From an uncultured Pelagibacteraceae bacterium (GTDB lineage Bacteria > Pseudomonadota > Alphaproteobacteria > Pelagibacterales > Pelagibacteraceae): DNA of 64,000 nt. Positions 51,189 through 59,300 of this stretch are shown piece by piece (position 1 is the stretch's first letter; each line of letters starts with the position of its first letter). The notes beneath the pieces were generated by a model. That model searched no databases. It was not told the origin of the DNA and worked only from the letters and a program-made list of their open reading frames with translations. The stretch is taken from NCBI GenBank assembly GCA_902594705.1, contig CACJNI010000002.1:1-64000 (forward strand), written 5' to 3'. Made by a program: the position numbers and the translations under genes.

Positions 51189-52075
51189 TACTTGTGTTTT
51201 ACAAGCTTTAATTTTTCTCTTGTTTCTGAAGGTGACATAATCTCTACACCAAGATCTGTGACGATCCTTATAGCTTTCTCAACTAATTGAGGATTGGTTG
51301 CTAATTTACCTTTGGATAAATATAAATTATCCTCTAAACCAACTCTTGGGTTACCTCCCATCACTACAGTTTGAGCAACATATGGCATTTCGTTTTTAGA
51401 TATTGCAAAACCTGACCATATACCTTCTTTAGGCATTATATCTTTCATCGCTTGCATAGCTAATGGTGTTGCCGGTGCTCCCCATGGAATTCCTAAACAC
51501 ATTTGAAAAAGAGGTGGATCACTTAATAATCCCTCTTTATATAATTGAGCACCAAACCACATATTTCCTAAATCAAAAGCTTCTATTTCAGGTTTAACTT
51601 TTATTTCTTGAAGTTTTTTTGCAGCTTTTCTTAAATCGTTAGGTGTGTTGACTGTGATAACTGAACTATCTCCAAAATTTAAGGTTCCACAATCAAGTGT
51701 GCATATTTCTGGAAGAAATTGTTCTGCATTAGCAATTCTTTCCATTACATTTGCCATGTCTGTCATTGGACCAAAGTCTAAAGGGTTCTTGCCTTGGCCG
51801 ATATCTAAATCACCACCCATGCCTGTCGTGAGATTAAGAATTACATCAGTTTCAGATGATCTCACTCTGTCAACCACTTCTTTATAAAGCTCGAGTCTTC
51901 TACTTGGAGTTCCATCTTCCTCTCTGACATGGATATGGGCAATTGCAGCACCAGCTTTAGCAGACTCTATTGCTGCTTTTGCAATTTGCTCTGGAGTTTT
52001 AGGTAAATCAGGATGTTTACTTGCTGTATCACCAGATCCTGTAACTGCACATGAGATGAAGACCTTATTGTTCAT
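51188..52075 (-). CDS. BKACE-family 3-keto acid cleavage enzyme (dehydrocarnitine type)
   Basis: This 295-residue zinc enzyme of the BKACE (DUF849) family condenses a beta-keto acid with acetyl-CoA to give a new CoA ester and acetoacetate. H47 and H49 in AAIAHIHVREEDGTPSRR are zinc ligands, EIEAFDLGNM supplies the glutamate, and VGLEDNLYLSKGKLA is near the C-terminus. Next to a carnitine dehydrogenase the likely reaction is 3-dehydrocarnitine plus acetyl-CoA to betainyl-CoA plus acetoacetate, as for CdhC in Pseudomonas. The first gene of a three-gene unit, it is divergent from the CoA-ester lyase across 59 bases. Confidence 0.86.
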   Translation of the reverse strand: MNNKVFISCAVTGSGDTASKHPDLPKTPEQIAKAAIESAKAGAAIAHIHVREEDGTPSRRLELYKEVVDRVRSSETDVILNLTTGMGGDLDIGQGKNPLDFGPMTDMANVMERIANAEQFLPEICTLDCGTLNFGDSSVITVNTPNDLRKAAKKLQEIKVKPEIEAFDLGNMWFGAQLYKEGLLSDPPLFQMCLGIPWGAPATPLAMQAMKDIMPKEGIWSGFAISKNEMPYVAQTVVMGGNPRVGLEDNLYLSKGKLATNPQLVEKAIRIVTDLGVEIMSPSETREKLKLVKHK

Positions 52076-52134
52076 TTTTATTTCTAGTAAAATATAATAT
52101 CATATCATTAACAATTATAAGAAATAAAAATTTA

Positions 52135-52995
52135 ATGGACTTAAATAAACTAAGGGTTAGACGTAGCTTTATATTTACACCAGGTCTTCAACCAGAGATG
52201 TTTCCAAAAGCCTTGGCTTCAGGAGCTGATATGGTTTGTATAGAATTAGAAGATGGAATTGCCATGAAAGATAAAGACGAGGCAAGGAAAAATACTATTG
52301 AAGCATTAAAGTCACTAGAAGTAAAAAATGATGTTGAACTAGTTGTTAGATTAAATTGTCAAAGAACTAAAAACGGTCTTTTAGACTTAGAAGCTATTGC
52401 TTCAAATAAACTAAAGGTTAAAGCCATCATGTTGCCGAAAGTTAAAACACCTGATGAAATTACATTTATTGATGATATGCTTACTGATTGTGGTTTAGAT
52501 ACTGATCTTCATGTTATAATGGAAACTAATCAAGCTCTTGAAAGTATTTATGATATTGCACATTCTAGCGATAGAATAGTTGCTTTATATTTTGGTGGAG
52601 AGGATATGGCAGCAGAATTGAGAGTGGAAAACAAATTAGAGAATTTAGTTTATGCAAGATCAAGGTTAGTTCATGCTGGTGCAAGTAAAGGAGTTGATGT
52701 TATTGATGTTCCTTATTTAAATTTAGAAGATATGGAAGGAATGAAAAAAGAAGCACAGTTTGTTAAAAACTTAGGTTTCACTGGGAAAGGATCTATTCAT
52801 CCAAAGCAAATAAGTATTTTAAATAAAATTTTTACTCCAACAGAGGAAGAAATAAGTAAAGCTAAAAAAATTATGGATCAATTTAAAAAAGCAAACACAG
52901 GTTTAGTTGTAATAGATGGTAAATTGATAGAAAGACCTGTTTTAAGAGAGATGCAAAGAAAATTATTAGTAGCGGATAAAATAAATAAAAGCTAA
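52135..52995 (+). CDS. HpcH/HpaI-family CoA-ester lyase (CitE-like)
   Basis: This 286-residue barrel enzyme cleaves malyl-CoA-type esters. Key segments are RRSFIFTPGLQPEMFPKAL, DMVCIELEDGIAMKDKDEAR (metal-binding glutamate), VVRLNCQRT and FGGEDMAAELRVE (metal aspartate region), with FTGKGSIHPKQI near the C-terminus. It could act on malyl-CoA, citramalyl-CoA or a related ester. It starts the three-gene plus-strand unit with the thioesterase (4 bases downstream) and GMC oxidoreductase. Its role in the carnitine pathway is unclear. Confidence 0.88.
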   Translation: MDLNKLRVRRSFIFTPGLQPEMFPKALASGADMVCIELEDGIAMKDKDEARKNTIEALKSLEVKNDVELVVRLNCQRTKNGLLDLEAIASNKLKVKAIMLPKVKTPDEITFIDDMLTDCGLDTDLHVIMETNQALESIYDIAHSSDRIVALYFGGEDMAAELRVENKLENLVYARSRLVHAGASKGVDVIDVPYLNLEDMEGMKKEAQFVKNLGFTGKGSIHPKQISILNKIFTPTEEEISKAKKIMDQFKKANTGLVVIDGKLIERPVLREMQRKLLVADKINKS

Positions 52996-52999
52996 TAAA

Positions 53000-53467
53000 A
53001 TGACATATCATTTAGCTTCGAGAAAAATAATAAAGGATTGGACAGATTATAATGAGCATATGAATATGGCTTACTATGTTTTAATTTTTGATGAAGCATG
53101 GGAAACCATGCTTAATAAATTTGAGATGGGTGGAGCTAAAGCACAAATAAATAAAAGAAGTACAATGGTGGTTGAAACAAGAACAACTTACGACAATGAA
53201 GTTAAAGAAAATGAAGAAGTTGATGTTTATTGCACTTTCTTTGATCATGATAAGAAAAGATTACATTTAAAATGTGAGATGATCGAAAAAAAAACAGGAA
53301 AACTTGCTGCAACTACAGAAAGTATATCTCTTTATATCGATCTTGAAAAAAGAAAAGTTACAGAATTTGAAGAAGATAAAATAAAAATTATGGATGATTT
53401 TATTAACGAAAATAAAAATAGTTTTAAATCAGATAAATTAGTACTTGCAGATAAACTTAAAAAGTAA
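53000..53467 (+). CDS. Hotdog-fold thioesterase (betainyl-CoA thioesterase-like)
   Basis: This 155-residue protein has the 4-hydroxybenzoyl-CoA thioesterase fold: DYNEHMNMAYYVLIFDEAWE at about residues 16-35 contains the usual asparagine/histidine/aspartate positions, then VVETRTTYDNEVKENEEVDV and LHLKCEMI. The same pattern forms the C-terminal half of fused carnitine dehydrogenases and CdhB, which hydrolyse betainyl-CoA to glycine betaine. The context of carnitine dehydrogenase and BKACE across the divergent gap supports that reaction. It abuts the GMC gene with no gap. Confidence 0.8.
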   Translation: MTYHLASRKIIKDWTDYNEHMNMAYYVLIFDEAWETMLNKFEMGGAKAQINKRSTMVVETRTTYDNEVKENEEVDVYCTFFDHDKKRLHLKCEMIEKKTGKLAATTESISLYIDLEKRKVTEFEEDKIKIMDDFINENKNSFKSDKLVLADKLKK

Positions 53468-55048
53468 ATGAATTTTGACTACATAATTGTTGGAGCTGGT
53501 ACAGCAGGATGTGTTCTTGCAAATAGATTAAGTGAAAATGGGAAATTTAATGTTGCCTTGTTTGAGGCAGGTGGATCGAGTGATATTTGGAAAGTTAATA
53601 TGCCTCTGGCAATTCTATATGCAATGCACGATCCCAAATATAATTATAAATATTATTCAGAACCAGAACCTAATTTAAATAACAGAAGATTATTTTGTCC
53701 TAGAGGTAAAATGGTAGGTGGATGTTCCGCACATAATGGGATGGTTTATGTTCGAGGAAACAAAAACGACTATGAGAGATGGGCCTCATTTGGCTTGAAA
53801 TCATGGTCTTATGAAAATGTTTTACCGTTTTTTAAAAAAATTGAGACATGGTCTGAAGGAGAGAATGAATTCAGAGGTGGAAAAGGAATTTTGCCGGTAA
53901 ATCAATCCAAAAACAAAAATCCATTATTTAATGCTTTTATTAACGCTTCTGTTGAAGCGGGGTATAAACAAAATAATGACATGAACGGAGAAGATCAAGA
54001 AGGATTTGGAATGTATGATATTACAATTCATAAAGGTCAAAGGGCTAGCGCTTCTAAATATTATCTAGAGCCAGCAAAAAAAAGAAAAAATTTAAAAGTT
54101 TTTACTAATTCTTTTGCTGAAAGGATTATTTTTGAGGGAAAAAAAGCAGTTGGAATAGAAGTAAATATTAAAAATAAAGTCACAAAGGTTTACGCTAAGA
54201 AAGAAGTTGTTTTAAGCGGGGGTTCAATCAATTCACCACAACTATTGATGTTATCAGGTGTAGGACCTGAAAAAGATTTAAAAGATAAAGGAATTAATGT
54301 TGTACACTCGTTAGAGGGAGTAGGTCAAAATTTACAAGACCATTTAGAAACCTACATTCAGCAAGAATGTAAAACTAAAGATACGCTCTATTCTTATGTT
54401 AACAAAATAAATATGCTTAAAATTGGTATTCAATGGTTTCTTTCAAAAAGTGGTCCATGTTCTACTTCATTTTTAGAAGCAGGTGGTTTCTGCAAATCTT
54501 CAGAAGACAAAAGCTATCCGAATATTCAATTTCATTTTTTTCCAGCATTTGTAATCGATCATGGATTAGTTGATCCTGACAGACATGGTTATCAATTACA
54601 TGCAAGTTTGAACCAACCTAAAAGTAGAGGACATATTAAATTAAATAGCTCAAATCCATACGATTACCCAAAAATTCAATTTAATTATTTAAAAGATGAA
54701 TATGATTTAAAAGAAACAATTAAGTGTGTTCGTGTAGCTAGAAAGATTTTAAGTCAAGATTCAATGAAACCTTACGCTGGAAAAGAAATAGGTCCAGGTG
54801 AAAGTGCAACTGATGATGAACAAATAACCGAGTATATTAGATCAAAAGCCGAAACAGCTTATCATCCATCCTGTACATTAAAAATGGGAGTGGACAAAAT
54901 GGCAGTAGTTGACGAAAAATTGAAAGTTCATGGTTTAGAAAATTTAAGAGTTGCAGATGCCTCGGTTATGCCAGAGATTACAAGTGGTAATTTAAATGCA
55001 CCTACTTTAATGATAGGTGAAAGAGCAGCAGATTTTATCCTTAATTAG
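53468..55048 (+). CDS. GMC-family FAD oxidoreductase (choline dehydrogenase-like)
   Basis: This 526-residue flavoenzyme has the FAD motif IVGAGTAGCVLANRLSE at residues 6-22, GKMVGGCSAHNGMVYVRG, SGGSINSPQLLMLSGVGP and the active-site pair in AYHPSCTLKMG and SGNLNAPTLMIGERAA. It oxidises a primary alcohol. Choline to betaine aldehyde is the obvious candidate in this setting, but GMC enzymes use many alcohols. It ends the three-gene unit; the last 8 bases overlap the convergent GFA gene. A betaine aldehyde dehydrogenase is not adjacent. Confidence 0.9.
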   Translation: MNFDYIIVGAGTAGCVLANRLSENGKFNVALFEAGGSSDIWKVNMPLAILYAMHDPKYNYKYYSEPEPNLNNRRLFCPRGKMVGGCSAHNGMVYVRGNKNDYERWASFGLKSWSYENVLPFFKKIETWSEGENEFRGGKGILPVNQSKNKNPLFNAFINASVEAGYKQNNDMNGEDQEGFGMYDITIHKGQRASASKYYLEPAKKRKNLKVFTNSFAERIIFEGKKAVGIEVNIKNKVTKVYAKKEVVLSGGSINSPQLLMLSGVGPEKDLKDKGINVVHSLEGVGQNLQDHLETYIQQECKTKDTLYSYVNKINMLKIGIQWFLSKSGPCSTSFLEAGGFCKSSEDKSYPNIQFHFFPAFVIDHGLVDPDRHGYQLHASLNQPKSRGHIKLNSSNPYDYPKIQFNYLKDEYDLKETIKCVRVARKILSQDSMKPYAGKEIGPGESATDDEQITEYIRSKAETAYHPSCTLKMGVDKMAVVDEKLKVHGLENLRVADASVMPEITSGNLNAPTLMIGERAADFILN

Positions 55049-55517
55049 TCTCGAGATATTCTTTATATCTATCTAAACTTTCTTTAGGCCAAGCAATTTT
55101 TGGATCATACATTTCATCATAGCAAATATTTTTGTCTGCAATATCTATCCATGGATCCTTATCTTTTACAAATATATGTGCTTGAGGTGGAAAGTCTTTC
55201 GGTTTCAAAAGAGTCTTTGTTCTAACTGTTAATCTTCTAATTGCAAATTCATAATCGGCATAAATATAAACCCCACATTTTTTACAAAAGTAATGAGTAC
55301 ATTTTTTCCCACTACCTGCAATCAATTCAGCTTTTAAAAGTTTACCACTAATTTTAAAAGAATCTTCAAAAATGCTAGTATTAATTACATAAGATGATCC
55401 AGTTAATTTTTTACAATCTAAACAATGGCAGACCTGAGTAAAAAGAGGTTTACTATTTATTGAATACTTTACACTCCCACAAATACATCCACCATAAATT
55501 GGTTCAAAATCACTCAT
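55041..55517 (-). CDS. GFA-family zinc-binding protein (paralogue)
   Basis: This 158-residue protein has the GFA cysteine pattern: YGGCICGSVKYSI at the start, QVCHCLDCKKLTGSSYV, and HYFCKKCGVYIYADY. RTKTLLKPKDFPPQAHIFV and DIADK in the C-terminal part are common in this subfamily. It is related to the protein at 49837 but longer. It stands alone and is convergent with the GMC gene. Catalytic function is unproven. Confidence 0.84.
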   Translation of the reverse strand: MSDFEPIYGGCICGSVKYSINSKPLFTQVCHCLDCKKLTGSSYVINTSIFEDSFKISGKLLKAELIAGSGKKCTHYFCKKCGVYIYADYEFAIRRLTVRTKTLLKPKDFPPQAHIFVKDKDPWIDIADKNICYDEMYDPKIAWPKESLDRYKEYLETN

Positions 55518-55575
55518 TTCTTTAAGAGTATCTTATTAATTATGAAGGTTAAAGTTTTTTTGATATAGGTGCGAT

Positions 55576-56523
55576 ATGCAAACAAACAATAATACAAAGG
55601 GTATTTTTTTTATTATGACTGGAATGGCCTTTTTTTCCATTCAAGACTCATTAATAAAGTTCATTTTTGAAGATATTGCATTATTTGAGTTATATTTGGG
55701 AAGAACTTTAATACAAGCGACTATTCTTATATCTTTTTTTTTAATAACAAAAAAAAAAATTACTCTTAAAACACATTATCCTTTTTTAACTTTAGTTAGA
55801 GTTGTTTGTTTCTTTTTTGGATTTGCTTTTTTTTATATTTCTTTAACCTTTATGTCTTTAGCGATGGTTAGTGCTTTGTTTTTCTCATGTCCTTTCTTTA
55901 TGTCTATGTTTGCTAAATTTTTCTTAAAAGAACAAATTGGAATTAGAAGATGGAGTGCAATTGTTGTAGGTTTTATAGGAGTATTAATTGTTCTTAATCC
56001 AACACTTGAGGAATTTAATTTTTTCAAATTAGCACCTGTTGGATGTGCACTTTGTTATGCTTGCTCGATGACAATTACAAAATATACTTCCGATAAAGAT
56101 AATATTTATACTCAAATGACTTTGCTTTATATTTTTGCGGTTATTGTAAGTTTAATTATTTATCTAGTTAGTGGAGATGGAAAATTTAATAATTTTTCTG
56201 ATCCTACTTTACAGTTTATCGTGAGAGAATGGTTTACTAACCCTTCGGCTTCATGGCCTTATGTTTTTGTAATGGGAGTGGTTGCTTCTATATCTTTCTT
56301 TTGTGTCTTTTCAGCTTATAGTATTGCTTCACCGTCAATTGTATCTTTGTTTGAATACTCTTATATAATTTTTGCGATGATTGCAGGATATATATTATTT
56401 GAAACAATACCTGAACCAAGAACGTTTCTTGGAGCAGCTATTATTATTTCTGCTGGAGTATATATTTACTTTAGGGAAAAAGTGAGAGGTCAAATGATTG
56501 CGACAGACACTCCAAACAGATAA
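55576..56523 (+). CDS. EamA/DMT-family transporter
   Basis: This 315-residue protein has ten membrane helices. LFFSCPFFMSMFAKFFLKEQIG closes the first repeat, SLFEYSYIIFAMIAGYILFETIP the second; both match the paralogue at 42506. A longer loop (about residues 190-225) separates the halves. It lies 58 bases after the divergent GFA gene and 112 bases before the binding-protein gene; its substrate is unknown. Confidence 0.86.
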   Translation: MQTNNNTKGIFFIMTGMAFFSIQDSLIKFIFEDIALFELYLGRTLIQATILISFFLITKKKITLKTHYPFLTLVRVVCFFFGFAFFYISLTFMSLAMVSALFFSCPFFMSMFAKFFLKEQIGIRRWSAIVVGFIGVLIVLNPTLEEFNFFKLAPVGCALCYACSMTITKYTSDKDNIYTQMTLLYIFAVIVSLIIYLVSGDGKFNNFSDPTLQFIVREWFTNPSASWPYVFVMGVVASISFFCVFSAYSIASPSIVSLFEYSYIIFAMIAGYILFETIPEPRTFLGAAIIISAGVYIYFREKVRGQMIATDTPNR

Positions 56524-56610
56524 TTGTTAAAATTATAAGTATTTGTTCGAAAATTGAGATAATTTTCTCATTGAAATAATAATTTAATAGGATTTAATTT
56601 TGATTGTATA

Positions 56611-56624
56611 AATTGTTAACAATT
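56611..56624. repeat. 14-bp palindrome in the livJ-type leader
   Basis: AATTGTTAACAATT is a perfect palindrome, directly before AAAGGG (ribosome site) and 12 bases from the ATG at 56636. Its place right over the expected start region would suit an operator. Chance occurrence in AT-rich DNA cannot be excluded. Confidence 0.4.
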
Positions 56625-56635
56625 AAAGGGAAAAT

Positions 56636-57826
56636 ATGAAAAAATTACTAATAGGTATATTCGTGTTTATCTTAAGCTTTACTTCAAAAGCTTTTTCAGA
56701 TGGGCATGGAATTAAAATGGGTATTATTTTAGGATTTACTGGTCCAATTGAAACCCTAACACCTGCAATGGCTGCTTCTGCTGAACTTGCTTTTAAAGAA
56801 GCTTCAGATTCTGGCTCATTACTTGGTGGAAAAAAAATATCTGTAGAAAGAGCTGACTCAACTTGTGTTGATTCTGCTGCTGCTACAACTGCTGCTGAAG
56901 GTTTAGTTTCAGGTGGTGTTGTTGCTATTATGGGTGCTGATTGTTCTGGTGTTACAGGTGCAATAGCAACTAATGTTGCCGTACCAAATGGTGTTGTTAT
57001 GATTTCACCATCAGCTACATCTCCAGGATTAACTGATCTTAATGATAATGGTTATTTCTTTAGAACTGCTCCATCGGATGCTAGAGGAGGACAAGTCTTA
57101 GCGGATATTACAAAGGACAGAAAAGTTAAATCATTAGCTGTAACTCATACTAACAATGACTACGGAAAAGGTTTAGCTGATGTTTATGTAGCTGCAGTTA
57201 AAGCTCATGGTATTAAAGTAACAGCTGTTACAGCACACGAAGAAGGTAAAGGTGACTATGGTGCAGAAGTAGCGACACTTGCAGCAGCAGGTGGAGATGC
57301 TCTTGCTGTTTTAGGTTACTTAGATCAAGCTGGTGGTAGTATAATTCAAGGATCATTAGATTCTGGATCATTTGATACTTTTGTTCTTTCAGATGGAATG
57401 ATTGGTGACTCTCTTACTGACAGATTTGGAAAAGATTTAAATAAATCATTTGGATCTTTGCCTGGATCAATGGGTAAAGGTGCTGGTATATTTAAAGACG
57501 TTGCTAATGCTGGTGGTATTGACTCATCAGGTCCTTACACAGGTGAAAGTTATGATGCAGCAGCTTTGATCACGCTTGCAATGCAAGCTGGTGGAAAAGC
57601 TGACAGAATGACTGTTCAAAAAAATGTAATGTCAGTAGCCAATGCTCCTGGAACAAAAATTTATCCAGGTGAATTAAAGAAAGCACTTGATTTATTAGCT
57701 AAAGGTAAAGCGGTAAACTATGAAGGTGCTACAGCTGTTGAATTTACAGATGTTGGTGAAGCTTTTGGATCTTTTATTGAAAAAGAAATAAAAGGTGGAA
57801 AGTTTAAAGACAAAAAGCAAAGATAA
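56636..57826 (+). CDS. livJ: Branched-chain amino-acid-type periplasmic binding protein
   Basis: This 396-residue protein has a signal peptide (residues 1-22, ending AFS) and the Leu/Ile/Val-binding family fold: IKMGIILGFTGPIETLTPAM at residue 25 onward, ADCSGVTGAIATNVAVPNGV, FFRTAPSDARGGQVLAD, and THTNNDYGKGLADVY. AAAGGG precedes the ATG. It is likely to serve the LivMHFG complex encoded convergently just downstream. The family also binds amides, urea, and aromatic acids; the ligand cannot be read from the sequence. Confidence 0.9.
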   Translation: MKKLLIGIFVFILSFTSKAFSDGHGIKMGIILGFTGPIETLTPAMAASAELAFKEASDSGSLLGGKKISVERADSTCVDSAAATTAAEGLVSGGVVAIMGADCSGVTGAIATNVAVPNGVVMISPSATSPGLTDLNDNGYFFRTAPSDARGGQVLADITKDRKVKSLAVTHTNNDYGKGLADVYVAAVKAHGIKVTAVTAHEEGKGDYGAEVATLAAAGGDALAVLGYLDQAGGSIIQGSLDSGSFDTFVLSDGMIGDSLTDRFGKDLNKSFGSLPGSMGKGAGIFKDVANAGGIDSSGPYTGESYDAAALITLAMQAGGKADRMTVQKNVMSVANAPGTKIYPGELKKALDLLAKGKAVNYEGATAVEFTDVGEAFGSFIEKEIKGGKFKDKKQR

Positions 57827-57835
57827 TTAGAAATT

Positions 57836-57863
57836 AAAACCCCAGTTTCTTAACTGGGGTTTT
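57836..57863. terminator. Bidirectional terminator between livJ and livM
   Basis: A 12-bp stem (AAAACCCCAGTT at 57836-57847 with AACTGGGGTTTT at 57852-57863) has a 4-base loop. T-rich runs occur on both sides, so it can end livJ (plus) and the livGFHM unit (minus). It overlaps the last 2 bases of the possible small reading frame at 57862. Confidence 0.92.
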
Positions 57864-57930
57864 AAAATAAATATTTGTCAGATAAATAAAATATTAATCC
57901 TAAAACAATACCTAATAAAATATAATACAT
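57862..57930 (-). CDS. Possible 22-aa membrane peptide after livM
   Basis: Reading the gap by hand gives an ATG at 57930 that overlaps the livM stop (TAATG), then 22 codons (begins MYYILLGIVLGLIFYL, ends DKYLF) and a TAA that falls on the edge of the terminator stem. The peptide is a single hydrophobic helix with a short charged tail. The exact TAATG junction, the same type seen between many real genes here, is the main argument. The short length means it could be chance. No family is recognised. Confidence 0.4.
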   Translation of the reverse strand: MYYILLGIVLGLIFYLSDKYLF

Positions 57931-59300
57931 TATTGTTTGATGATTTTTTCTGGAATAATTCCTTGTGGTCTATAACGCATTATTAAAAGTAAACCAATTC
58001 CAATAACCAAGAATCTAAAATATGGAGCACTTTCAATTAAGTGAACTCTAACTGCATTAGTTTCTGGTAGATGGGATGTAAACAAATTAATTAAAAATAA
58101 TGCAATTGGAGCAGCTTCGACCCATAAAAACCAAACTACAAATCCCCCCAATATTGCTCCGAAATTATTTCCTGTTCCACCTACTATAACCATGACCCAA
58201 ATTACAAAAGTATATCTCATAGGTCTGTAGCTACCTGGTGTAAACAAACCGTCATTTGTAACCATCATAGCTCCAGCTAAGCCAACAATTGCAGATCCCA
58301 AAATAAAAATAAGAAGATGTTCTTTAACAATATTTTTACCCATTGCACTTGCCGCCTCTTCATTATCTCTTATAGCTCTCATTTTTCTGCCCCAAGGTGA
58401 ATAAAGGGCTTTCTGTGTCACAATTAACAAGATAATAACAACAGTAAGAAATAAACCTGTAAAACATAATTTTACATAGACCGATGAAGCATCAATAACC
58501 ATTTGATTTAGAGCTTCTTGCTTATCAGAGATTGAATTAATCAAATTTAATTTTGATGAATTAAATTTTGTAACTAAATTTATAAACCATTCTGAAGTTT
58601 GTAGATCTATTTCGTATGGTGCTGGTCTTTTTAATCCTATTACATTTTTTACACCTCTTGCCAACCATTCCTCATGTTTAATAATTGAAACGATAATTTC
58701 TGCTATTAATAATGTTGCAATAGCTAAATAATCTGCACGAAGACCTAATGCGATCTTTCCTATGACAAATGCTAAACCGCCAGCCAAAAGCGCACCGAAA
58801 ATCCAGGAAAATAAAACGGGTAATCCCATGCCACCGAGAAATCCTGTCTTTGCTGGATCAACTGACTCGATTGCCTCTATTCCTGGTGCAGCAGTTACTC
58901 TTAATAAAATTATTCCACCTAAAATTACAGAGGCTACTGAGTAATTTCTTAATTTAGATTTATCAAATCTGTTAAGTATAAATTTAACTACAAAGATAAT
59001 TGCAACAATTATCCATATACAAGCTAAAATATTTAAACCACCAACTTGCCATGCTTTTTTGACTGGTTCAACCGAAACTAAAACTACAGCTAATCCTCCT
59101 AATGCTGTATATCCCATTATCCCAAAATTAATTAATCCAGCATAACCCCATTGTATATTTGCTCCAATTGTCATAACTGCAGAAATTAAACAATAATTTA
59201 AAATAGTTAATGCTATAGACCAGGATTGAAATATCCCAACTAAAATTATTAAAAATATCATGATTGAATATGCGGCGATGACATTTTTATAATTCCTCAT
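57930..59300 (-). CDS. livM: Branched-chain amino-acid-type ABC permease LivM
   Basis: This 456-residue permease has about ten membrane helices. The family segments are NIQWGYAGLINFGIMGYTALG near residue 47, GLRADYLAIATLLIAEII near residue 187, MRAIRDNEEAASAMGKN and GTGNNFGAILGGFVVWFL. An insert of about 40 residues (about 210-260) makes it longer than the E. coli protein. The start overlaps the livH stop by 4 bases. Confidence 0.92.
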   Translation of the reverse strand: MRNYKNVIAAYSIMIFLIILVGIFQSWSIALTILNYCLISAVMTIGANIQWGYAGLINFGIMGYTALGGLAVVLVSVEPVKKAWQVGGLNILACIWIIVAIIFVVKFILNRFDKSKLRNYSVASVILGGIILLRVTAAPGIEAIESVDPAKTGFLGGMGLPVLFSWIFGALLAGGLAFVIGKIALGLRADYLAIATLLIAEIIVSIIKHEEWLARGVKNVIGLKRPAPYEIDLQTSEWFINLVTKFNSSKLNLINSISDKQEALNQMVIDASSVYVKLCFTGLFLTVVIILLIVTQKALYSPWGRKMRAIRDNEEAASAMGKNIVKEHLLIFILGSAIVGLAGAMMVTNDGLFTPGSYRPMRYTFVIWVMVIVGGTGNNFGAILGGFVVWFLWVEAAPIALFLINLFTSHLPETNAVRVHLIESAPYFRFLVIGIGLLLIMRYRPQGIIPEKIIKQ

